From NCBI GenBank assembly GCA_012522165.1, contig JAAYKZ010000017.1, positions 1-14,500 of the forward strand: a stretch of 14,500 bases of DNA, given 5' to 3'. How positions within the stretch are numbered: position 1 is the first letter of the stretch; the number at the start of each line of letters is the position of its first letter. This document shows positions 1 through 5,921 of the stretch, one piece after another. The DNA comes from Clostridiales bacterium. GTDB lineage: Bacteria; Bacillota; Clostridia; Caldicoprobacterales; UBA3941. The translations under genes were made by a program, and so were the position numbers. The notes under the pieces are model-generated. The model had not been told where the DNA came from, did not search any database, and saw only the letters and a program-made list of their open reading frames with translations.

Positions 1-1
1 A

Positions 2-10
2 TGCTATAAT
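2..10 (+). promoter_or_regulatory. Extended -10 promoter element (TGCTATAAT)
   Basis: TGC followed by TATAAT is a perfect extended -10 (TGN-TATAAT) for the housekeeping sigma factor. The -35 region would lie before the window, so only half of the promoter can be judged. Transcription would begin near position 17 and give a leader of about 125 bases ahead of the gene at 144. In an AT-rich genome a TATAAT can occur by chance; the TG extension raises the odds. Confidence 0.4.
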
Positions 11-143
11 AATGGCAGCAACTCCCTTATGCCCTTTTTTACCATAATTCATCCTACCTAACTGCAATCATATTTTTCTACAATTCTTCTACCTTTATCA
101 ATCATGTAAGGGAGTAAAAAAACGTTCAAGGGAGGAATTGTGA
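11..143 (+). other. Leader region of the small plus-strand gene
   Basis: This is a 133-base non-coding stretch between the candidate promoter and the start codon. It ends in a strong ribosome binding site, GGGAGG at 130-135, eight bases before the ATG. A second GGGAG occurs at 110-114 but has no useful start codon behind it. I see no convincing hairpin, riboswitch motif or short reading frame here. Confidence 0.3.
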
Positions 144-446
144 ATGTCGGCACCACAATATGTTAAAGAGTTTAATGCAGACTTAGGTGAATTATCGTTA
201 AATACTGGAGCTGGAAAGCATTGGAAAAGGTTTGCCGCCAATAATATTGCAGTTATACGAAAAACTCAGGCGGAAAAGAAGAAGCTCTTCATCAAAAGAA
301 CCGTTGACAGAGTAGAGATCGATATAAACGGTGAAGATTCTCCTTACATTATTGAAAAGGGCGTAATTAAGGATGACTTCAATTGGGTGGTGGACGTTCT
401 AAAATCCTTCGCCGAAAAAAACAAAGTAAAATTTGAAGAAGAGTAA
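144..446 (+). CDS. Small hypothetical protein, unknown function (100 aa)
   Basis: I do not recognise this protein. It is a 100-residue product rich in lysine and in acidic residues, with no signal peptide or membrane segment, so it is probably cytoplasmic. The N-terminal half is basic (a KKK cluster near residue 46) and the C-terminus is acidic (ends FEEE). A central stretch with alternating hydrophobic residues (around VDRVEIDI) suggests a beta strand. The start is well supported by GGGAGG eight bases upstream, and a candidate extended -10 lies further up. It is the only plus-strand gene in the window and converges on the chemosensory cluster, so it is unlikely to belong to that transcription unit. 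Its stop codon is the first triplet of the shared terminator. Coding status is likely but rests on frame, ribosome site and terminator, not on homology. Confidence 0.75.
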   Translation: MSAPQYVKEFNADLGELSLNTGAGKHWKRFAANNIAVIRKTQAEKKKLFIKRTVDRVEIDINGEDSPYIIEKGVIKDDFNWVVDVLKSFAEKNKVKFEEE

Positions 447-480
447 CGGAAAAGTCCAGGAAGCCTGGACTTTTTCGTTA
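444..480. terminator. Bidirectional intrinsic terminator between convergent genes
   Basis: The arms TAACGGAAAAGTCCAGG (444-460) and CCTGGACTTTTTCGTTA (464-480) are inverted repeats of 17 bases with a single G-T wobble and a three-base AAG loop. The GC core is GTCCAGG/CCTGGAC, flanked by A and T runs, so a U-rich tail forms on either strand (TTTTT at 471-475 and again at 482-487 on plus; TTTT on minus). The outermost triplets are the TAA stops of the plus-strand small gene and of the minus-strand PP2C gene. Confidence 0.88.
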
Positions 481-1620
481 CTTTTTTCTTACTATGATAA
501 GTGCCACATCATCCTTTAGTTTATGACCGGTATCCTTACCAAAATCCTTAACAATTGAATCCAGCAGGAATATGGGATCACTTTTCAGCATGTCCTTGTG
601 CTTATCAATATATGCCAGCAAATCATCGCAGGTCTTCATATGGTTTTCTTCTTCACCTGGTTCTAGTAAACCATCTGTATACATTATTATATAGCTGTCT
701 GGATCTATCTTTATTCTATGCATGGTATATTCATAATCATTAACAATACCTACCAAAAACCCGTTATTCTCCAGCATGTACACCTTATTGTCTGAGGTGT
801 CAACAATAATAGGGTAGGGATGTCCACCATTGGAGTAAGTCAGAACCCCATCCTGAATAAGGCCAACAAAAGCAGTTATGTAATAAGTGCCGTGGGTTAT
901 ATTGTAAAAGGTTGCGTTCATTTCCCTAAGCACCTCTGCCGGGGTTGAATACTGACTGACTAAGTTTTTAAACATAACTTTCATCATTGAAGAAATCATA
1001 GCTGCAGCCACTCCATGGCCCGAAACATCAGCTATAAAAAGCCAAACCTTGTCCTCTATCTGTAAACACTCATAAAAATCCCCGCTTAGATCAGAACTTG
1101 GAATATATTTTCCTATCATCTCTACATCTGGGAGGGACTTAGACTCATCAATTAATATATTCTGTAGGGCAGTGGCTACCTTTAGCTGGTCCTTCATCCT
1201 CTGATTCATTTCAAGAAGCAAACGCTTTTGCTGATATGCCTTAAGGGCATTCTTAACCTTGACAGGCAAAACAATTTGCATTTGCTGCATGGTTAAAGGC
1301 TTGGTAAAATAATCTGTAGCACCTAGCTCTAATGCTTCTTGAATGGTATCTATCTCATCCATTGCAGAGTTAACGATTATGGGAATATCACTGTATTCTT
1401 CTAGGGATTTTACTTCCTTAATTACTTCAAAACCGTTCTTTTTGGGCATAATTAGATCCAGGATAATAATGTCAACTACACCTTTACGTATGTACTCTAA
1501 TGCCTTATTCCCGTCATCTACTTCAAGGAAATTGACATTGTCAATCTTTTGCTCCAGCGCTCTTCTTATTAACTTTCTATTTAACAACATATCATCAGCG
1601 ATTAAAATGTTGTAAGCCAT
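478..1620 (-). CDS. Response regulator with PP2C-type serine phosphatase output (RsbU/SpoIIE family)
   Basis: This 380-residue protein has an N-terminal receiver and a C-terminal PP2C phosphatase, joined by a helical, probably coiled-coil linker (about 125-160). The receiver keeps the acidic pair D9/D10, phosphoacceptor D55 in LDLIMP, S85 and K107 before P108. The phosphatase has SGDFYE (179-184), DVSGHG (198-203), GGHP (265-268), TDGLLE (315-320) and KDD (369-371), so the expected metal-binding aspartates are present. Members of this family dephosphorylate phosphoserine on STAS anti-sigma antagonists, usually after activation by a partner or by phosphorylation. The natural partner is the STAS protein at the far end of the cluster (inference). 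I chose the ATG at 1620 with GGGAGG four bases upstream; a TTG four codons earlier overlaps that ribosome site. It is the last gene of the cluster and ends in a terminator. Confidence 0.93.
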   Translation of the reverse strand: MAYNILIADDMLLNRKLIRRALEQKIDNVNFLEVDDGNKALEYIRKGVVDIIILDLIMPKKNGFEVIKEVKSLEEYSDIPIIVNSAMDEIDTIQEALELGATDYFTKPLTMQQMQIVLPVKVKNALKAYQQKRLLLEMNQRMKDQLKVATALQNILIDESKSLPDVEMIGKYIPSSDLSGDFYECLQIEDKVWLFIADVSGHGVAAAMISSMMKVMFKNLVSQYSTPAEVLREMNATFYNITHGTYYITAFVGLIQDGVLTYSNGGHPYPIIVDTSDNKVYMLENNGFLVGIVNDYEYTMHRIKIDPDSYIIMYTDGLLEPGEEENHMKTCDDLLAYIDKHKDMLKSDPIFLLDSIVKDFGKDTGHKLKDDVALIIVRKK

Positions 1621-1663
1621 TTTGCCTCCCAATCTACCTTTACCAGGTTAACCACTAACAAAG

Positions 1664-2023
1664 TTAAACCACTTTTGAAATAGCGCTGATAATCTTGTAA
1701 TCATCAAAAGGTTTCTTTAAGAAAATATCGATGCCCAACTCTTTTGCTTGTTCTACTATCTCATCATCACCCATTGCACTTAACATTATAATTTTTGCCT
1801 GAGAATCAAACTCTTTTATTAGTTTAGCAGCTTCTAAGCCATCCATTATTGGCATGGTAATATCCATAAAGACTAAATCCGGTTTAAGGGATTTGTACAA
1901 ATCAATCCCTTCCATTCCATTTTTAGCGTTACCACATACCTCATATCCATGCTTTTCCAAAGCCTTCCGAAGTAAAGTATGTATAATAGGTGAATCATCT
2001 ACCAGCAAAATCCTTTTTACCAC
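1664..2023 (-). CDS. cheY: CheY-like single-domain response regulator (Firmicute-type)
   Basis: This 119-residue stand-alone receiver has no output domain. Visible residues are the acidic pair D9/D10, phosphoacceptor D54 in MDITMP, S82 in LSAMG and K104 before P105. The D-I-T-M-P and S-A-M-G patterns resemble the CheY of Bacillus and Thermotoga more than the other CheY in this window. In that family CheY-P binds the flagellar switch; here it could instead be a phosphate sink or relay. The start is GTG, because the nearby ATG at 2031 runs straight into a stop. AGGAGG lies ten bases upstream of the GTG. It follows a 112-base gap and precedes the PP2C gene by 43 bases, so these two may form a separately expressed pair. 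Confidence 0.9.
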   Translation of the reverse strand: MVKRILLVDDSPIIHTLLRKALEKHGYEVCGNAKNGMEGIDLYKSLKPDLVFMDITMPIMDGLEAAKLIKEFDSQAKIIMLSAMGDDEIVEQAKELGIDIFLKKPFDDYKIISAISKVV

Positions 2024-2079
2024 CTTAACATTTCCTCCTAAACGCCTTCTAACAACTTCTTTCTTTTAATCTTGTCACT

Positions 2080-2088
2080 ATTTTATCA
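2080..2088 (-). promoter_or_regulatory. Possible extended -10 promoter for the second cheY and PP2C genes
   Basis: On the minus strand the gap reads TGATAAAAT, an extended -10 (TGN) with a five-of-six match to TATAAT. No good -35 lies 17 bases upstream (TAGCAA is a weak match). The setting is reasonable, because this is the only gap above 100 bases inside the cluster and it precedes a gene pair that could need separate expression. It remains a weak call. Confidence 0.28.
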
Positions 2089-2100
2089 TATTCGACCTTT

Positions 2101-2123
2101 TTTTGCTATGTATATAGGCAAAA
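2101..2123. repeat. Small bulged inverted repeat in the 112-base gap
   Basis: TTTTG-CTAT (2101-2109) pairs with ATAG-CAAAA (2114-2123) across a four-base loop, with one bulged G at 2118. The stem is AT-rich and only nine pairs long. On the minus strand it is followed by an A run rather than a T run, so it does not look like a terminator for the operon. It could be a binding site, a processing hairpin or chance. Confidence 0.25.
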
Positions 2124-2135
2124 GTTAACAATATT

Positions 2136-2597
2136 TTAAATTTCCAATCCAATATAAATCTCTATTTTACCCAAAGAAGTTTCCATATCTATTTTTATTG
2201 TCTGGACTGTACTGATGATAAAATACATATCCTTACCAAATATAATAGAAGGGGGAGTCACATCCACTTCCAACCCGGAGTTTGAAAACAAGATAGATGC
2301 ATTTCCGGTAACCATATTGGCAAACTCACCTATGGCACTTCTACCCATTTCATCTAGCTGCTCAACAGGCATACCCATCATCATTGCCGATACTATCCTT
2401 CGTGCAGTATCTTCAGACATGGAATAAGCTATATTCCCTCTAATGTGACCTACTACACCTACTACGGCTGTAATGTCTTGGTTTACATGCATTATATCCT
2501 TTTTTGCCAACTGTCCCCGTTTAATATTCTCTACACCATATTGTTCAAGAACACTTTTTACTGATTCTAAAAAAGGAAGTATGTATTTAACATCCAT
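2136..2597 (-). CDS. cheX: CheX-family CheY-P phosphatase (canonical)
   Basis: At 153 residues this is the usual length of CheX. CheX, CheC and FliY remove phosphate from CheY-P through an E-x2-N pair on one helix. Here S87-x3-E91-x2-N94 (SAIGEFAN) is followed by G99 and by the T-P-P at 114-116, which fits the single active site of CheX rather than the two sites of CheC. The pattern SAMMMGM (70-76) before the active helix is also CheX-like. Of the three CheX-like proteins in this cluster it looks most like the classic Thermotoga form. It starts at ATG 2597 with an AAGGGGG site, inside the last 31 bases of the preceding gene, so the two are probably translationally coupled. The next gene downstream is 112 bases away. 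Confidence 0.9.
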   Translation of the reverse strand: MDVKYILPFLESVKSVLEQYGVENIKRGQLAKKDIMHVNQDITAVVGVVGHIRGNIAYSMSEDTARRIVSAMMMGMPVEQLDEMGRSAIGEFANMVTGNASILFSNSGLEVDVTPPSIIFGKDMYFIISTVQTIKIDMETSLGKIEIYIGLEI

Positions 2598-3073
2598 TTA
2601 TTATTGCCCCCTTCCCAAGCGATATTGATACGGATCTTTCCGTAATCCGTATCGCCCCATGAGGATAGGGAGCTTATCTTTGGGATAGAAATAATTACGT
2701 CCTGACCTGTAAATACAATGGGCGGTGTTAGCCTAAGCCCCATGGAGTATTTATTATTTAGTTTGGTTATGGCATCACCAGATACTATGTTGTTGATTTC
2801 AGAAACTGTGGCTAAGACCATACGGTTTTTTATATTATCATATTCTTCTCCCAATAAAGCATTTGCTAAATAGATCGCCAAGCTTGGCTCCATATCCACT
2901 AGGAGCCTGCCCTTTCTGGCACCGGCAAAGGTAATAATAGAAGACACTCCCATAGATAATATCTCTCCAGGCTCCTGCTCCAGATCATCCATTCCTCTTA
3001 TATCTAAACCTGTCATTTCTTTTATAATATCTTTGACACTAGTGCCAAAGATGTCATATAAATTTATATCCAT
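2567..3073 (-). CDS. CheX/CheC-like phosphatase paralogue (variant active helix)
   Basis: This 168-residue protein of the CheX/CheC fold has one active-site helix: E92-I-N-N95, then G99, with T-P-P at 116-118. The residue four before the glutamate is Ala88, where relatives usually have Asp or Ser. The catalytic pair E92/N95 is intact, so activity is plausible. The ATG at 3073 is preceded by AAAGGAG with nine bases of spacing; the frame extends further up only to a TTG that lacks a ribosome site. The C-terminal 10 or so residues (after WEGG) run into the next gene and are probably a by-product of that 31-base overlap. It lies 16 bases after the previous CheX-like gene. Its substrate receiver cannot be told from sequence. 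Confidence 0.85.
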   Translation of the reverse strand: MDINLYDIFGTSVKDIIKEMTGLDIRGMDDLEQEPGEILSMGVSSIITFAGARKGRLLVDMEPSLAIYLANALLGEEYDNIKNRMVLATVSEINNIVSGDAITKLNNKYSMGLRLTPPIVFTGQDVIISIPKISSLSSWGDTDYGKIRINIAWEGGNNKWMLNTYFLF

Positions 3074-3089
3074 AAACCATTGCTCCTTT

Positions 3090-3563
3090 CTATATATAAG
3101 CAATACGAAAGGTAATATCCATCTCTCCCGCCCTTAAGTGTCTGCAGGTCTCTAGGAGATTTTTCTTTTGAACCATCTTGAAGTTGGTGCCTCCTAAAGA
3201 AAAGGGAGAGGTTAGTAGGAAATGATAGGGAGTATTAGCCAGTCTAGCCTTAACTTCTCCTGCCATAATATTTACTAGCTCCGCCACCCCATCAAATAGA
3301 TCTTGTTCCTTTAGCTCTTGGGGCAATATGCCTGTCATATATGCTATAATCATAGACGCAGTACTTTTTTCCATAGATAGGGATATGATCGCGTCTTTTT
3401 TACCATGTAGCACCATTGCACCCATAATGATAGGATTTTCATTTGAAGCATTTAATTGCTCACAGGCTATATGACTAACTTCAAAGCCTGCCATGGTACT
3501 AAGTACCTGTCTAAAGCTATCTGTAAAATAATCAGCAATTTTTTCGATATCCATATCAGTCAT
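3090..3563 (-). CDS. CheX/CheC-like phosphatase paralogue (D-x3-E-x2-N)
   Basis: This 157-residue single-domain member of the CheC/CheX/FliY family has the full signature D91-x3-E95-x2-N98 (DGVAELVN), with G102 after it and P120 about 22 residues on. Only one such helix is visible, so it is closer to CheX than to two-site CheC. It is the first of three consecutive paralogues, all directly behind a CheY gene, which suggests CheY-P is the substrate (inference). I chose ATG 3563, eight bases after AAAGGTGG, rather than the in-frame GTG at 3575. With this start it overlaps the end of cheY by eight bases, implying translational coupling. ATG 3554 is a further possible start three codons in. Confidence 0.87.
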   Translation of the reverse strand: MTDMDIEKIADYFTDSFRQVLSTMAGFEVSHIACEQLNASNENPIIMGAMVLHGKKDAIISLSMEKSTASMIIAYMTGILPQELKEQDLFDGVAELVNIMAGEVKARLANTPYHFLLTSPFSLGGTNFKMVQKKNLLETCRHLRAGEMDITFRIAYI

Positions 3564-3942
3564 TTTTATAACCACCTTTCCCTAAACATTCCATAATGCG
3601 TTTGATCAATTCCTCTATGGTAAAGGGTTTAATTAAATAGTGTATTGCTCCTTGCTGTATAGCACTTACTATATTTTGTCTCTCACTTTCAGTAGTCACC
3701 ATCATAACAGGAATGGACCTAAACCGCCTATCGGCTTTTAGTTTTTTTAGAACTTCCATACCGTTAAGCCTTGGCATATTCCAATCCAGTAGTATTAAAT
3801 CTATGTATTTGTATTGCTTTTCTAATAGTTCAAGGGCTTCAATACCATCAGATGCCTCAAGTAAATCACCGTCTAACACTTCCACAGCGCCTCTAATTAT
3901 TTTTCTAACCATGGCAGAATCATCAACAGACAAAACCCTCAT
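3556..3942 (-). CDS. cheY: CheY response regulator (DWNMP type)
   Basis: This 128-residue stand-alone receiver keeps D7/D8, phosphoacceptor D53 within LLDWNMP, T83 in VTTE and K105 before P106. The D-W-N-M-P and V-T-T-E patterns are the marks of classical flagellar-motor CheY and differ from the second CheY of this window. Phosphorylated by CheA, such a protein would bind FliM or another output. The start codon shares an ATGA with the end of cheR, eight bases after AAAGGAG, and its own stop lies inside the next gene's start, so cheR, cheY and the first CheX-like gene are tightly coupled. No output domain is attached. Confidence 0.93.
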   Translation of the reverse strand: MRVLSVDDSAMVRKIIRGAVEVLDGDLLEASDGIEALELLEKQYKYIDLILLDWNMPRLNGMEVLKKLKADRRFRSIPVMMVTTESERQNIVSAIQQGAIHYLIKPFTIEELIKRIMECLGKGGYKND

Positions 3943-4796
3943 ACCCCTGACTCCTTTACCATATAATATACTCCACCCTGATGTTCCATCCTTACAAAGC
4001 TGTCTTCATAATCAGTGAAGACTTCAGAATTGCCTAGAAACAATACCCCCTTGGGTGGATTTAATATTTCACTAATCTTTTGAAACACTTCCTTTTTTAG
4101 CTGGGTGGAAAAATAGATAAGTACATAGCGGCAAAAAACAATATCAAATTTCCCCAAGGTAATGAAGCTATTTTGTAAGTTAAATCGCTTAAATATAACC
4201 CTGTCCCTTATCTTTTTAGTTAGTATCCATTTCCTCCCTTCATTAGCAAAGTATTTATCCTTATACTCATCAGCTAAGCCTCTCATAATAGAAATACTGT
4301 CATATTTCCCGGCTCTAGCTATCTCCAGTACGCTATGAGATATATCGGTAGCTAGTATCTCAAAGTGATCTAGGGACACATCTTTTATCCTGTGCCTCTC
4401 TAGATAGCTATCTATGCTCATAACAGTAGAATAGGCTTCTTGCCCTGTTGAACAACCTGCACTCCATATCCTTACCTTACTCCGTTTGTTTTGCCGAATT
4501 TCATCAATATATGTGGGCAACAATACCTTTTCTAGAATTTGCCAAGGAGTTTTATCCCTAAACCAAAGAGTTTCATGAGTAGTGATGGCATCTATTACCT
4601 TTTCATTCATTTTTATATCCTTTTGGATTCGTAGCTTATAATAGAGTTCTTCAAAGGAGGATAGACCAGATTCTGCTAATATCCCAGAAAGCCTACTTTC
4701 TATTAGATAAGCCTTGTCCCTGTCCAAATCAATTCCGCATTCCTTTTCTATATAATCCCTTAATAGCTCAAATTCCTTAGATGTTAAATTAGGCAT
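3939..4796 (-). CDS. cheR: CheR chemoreceptor glutamate methyltransferase
   Basis: CheR transfers methyl groups from S-adenosylmethionine to glutamates in receptor signalling domains. The 285-residue protein has the N-terminal helical CheR domain (about 1-75) and the methyltransferase domain: TTHETLWFRD (72-81), the SAM-binding WSAGCSTGQEAYS (111-123), ATDIS (149-153), FDIVFCRYVLIYF (217-229) and FLGNSE (253-258). Two motif positions are unusual: His74 where Asn is common in TTNET, and Tyr224 where CheR usually has Asn in FCRN. I chose ATG 4796, nine bases after GAGG and overlapping the TGA of cheB as TGATG. ATG 4802, two codons earlier, is possible but only three bases from the ribosome site. 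It ends in an ATGA overlap with cheY. Confidence 0.93.
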   Translation of the reverse strand: MPNLTSKEFELLRDYIEKECGIDLDRDKAYLIESRLSGILAESGLSSFEELYYKLRIQKDIKMNEKVIDAITTHETLWFRDKTPWQILEKVLLPTYIDEIRQNKRSKVRIWSAGCSTGQEAYSTVMSIDSYLERHRIKDVSLDHFEILATDISHSVLEIARAGKYDSISIMRGLADEYKDKYFANEGRKWILTKKIRDRVIFKRFNLQNSFITLGKFDIVFCRYVLIYFSTQLKKEVFQKISEILNPPKGVLFLGNSEVFTDYEDSFVRMEHQGGVYYMVKESGV

Positions 4797-5896
4797 CAGC
4801 ATCTTCCTCTACTAATCTCTATAATTCGCCTGCCAATATCCTTTAAGTCTACCCTCTCATCGGACAATCCTGCTTCATATGCACTTCTGGGCATACCATA
4901 TATTACACTTGATTCTTCACTTTGGGTAATAGAATAACATTGGCATGCTCTCTTTAGTGCTTTAAGCCCCTCTGTTCCGTCACTACCCATTCCCGTAAGT
5001 ATAACTGCCAACACTCTCTTGCCTGCATAGGCCTTAGCTACTGATTTAAATAGAACATCTGCAGCAGGTTTAACACCATTTACTGGAGCTTCATCTGAAA
5101 GAGATATAGTAAAGTCAGCATTAACCTTCATATGATAACCTCCTGGTGCTATCAACATCCTGCCGCCAAGGATTTTATCTCCCTCCTGTGCCTCTTTTAC
5201 CTGAATCCTGGTTTTCTTGTCTAAAAAGCCTGCAAAGATTCTAGTAAAATCGGGAGGCATGTGCTGTACTAGCAAAATAGGTTTTGAAAAGTCCGAGCCC
5301 AGCTCCTTACAAACCTCCTCCACTGCATTGGGGCCTCCAGTGGATGAAGCCATAACTACAATATCCACTCCACACAAGGTGGTAGGACTAGGGGGCAGCA
5401 CCCTCGCCCTTTTACGGGATAAAGGAAATGTATCATCTGTTTTTTTGTTCTCTCCGGGAGGATGAATTGGCTGCCTGGTTCCAACATATTTATCTATAAG
5501 AATTTGAGAAAAGAGTAAATTAAGATGTCTATTGATAATATCCATATTATATTCCAAATTACCATTTGTAGGTTTTATAATAAAATCCATGGCTCCCTGC
5601 CTAAGAGCCTCAACGGTTATCTTGGCACCATCCATACCCCCGCTGCTAATCATAATAACGTGAATATGATTGTACTTTTTTTTAATTTCCTTAAGGGTTT
5701 CTATGCCGTCCATCTCCGGCATAAAGACGTCCAATAAAACTATGTCTATTTCCCTCTGTTGCAACCTTTCAAGAGCAGTTATACCACTAGAGGCGGTACA
5801 GTCTACCACAGCTATATTGGTTTTTTCAACGGCTTTAGAAATAATCTTCCTATAGACCAGGGAATCGTCTACTACCAAAACCTTTAACTTATCCAA
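4796..5896 (-). CDS. cheB: CheB receptor methylesterase/deamidase response regulator
   Basis: The 366-residue length is typical of CheB. The N-terminal receiver (about 4-122) shows D10/D11, phosphoacceptor D56 in LLDVFMP, S84/S85 and K108 before P109. After a proline- and lysine-rich linker (about 138-175) comes the esterase domain with the catalytic triad: S185 in SSTGG, H212 in QHMP and D306 in GMGSDG. CheB demethylates or deamidates receptor glutamyl residues when phosphorylated by CheA, providing negative feedback opposite CheR. The start is TTG, with GGGAGG eight bases upstream and no ATG or GTG in frame nearby. It begins 25 bases after the CZB receptor gene and overlaps cheR. Confidence 0.95.
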   Translation of the reverse strand: MDKLKVLVVDDSLVYRKIISKAVEKTNIAVVDCTASSGITALERLQQREIDIVLLDVFMPEMDGIETLKEIKKKYNHIHVIMISSGGMDGAKITVEALRQGAMDFIIKPTNGNLEYNMDIINRHLNLLFSQILIDKYVGTRQPIHPPGENKKTDDTFPLSRKRARVLPPSPTTLCGVDIVVMASSTGGPNAVEEVCKELGSDFSKPILLVQHMPPDFTRIFAGFLDKKTRIQVKEAQEGDKILGGRMLIAPGGYHMKVNADFTISLSDEAPVNGVKPAADVLFKSVAKAYAGKRVLAVILTGMGSDGTEGLKALKRACQCYSITQSEESSVIYGMPRSAYEAGLSDERVDLKDIGRRIIEISRGRC

Positions 5897-5921
5897 TGAT
5901 ATGTCCTCCCTCTAACCCCTG

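Noticed and set aside
2101..2123. Intrinsic terminator after the third CheX gene
   Set aside because: The hairpin is AT-rich with a bulge and is followed on the minus strand by A residues, not T residues, so it does not fit an intrinsic terminator for this operon.
3090..3563. CheC assignment for the first CheX-like protein
   Set aside because: CheC carries two D/S-x3-E-x2-N helices, and only one is visible here, so CheX-like is the safer call.
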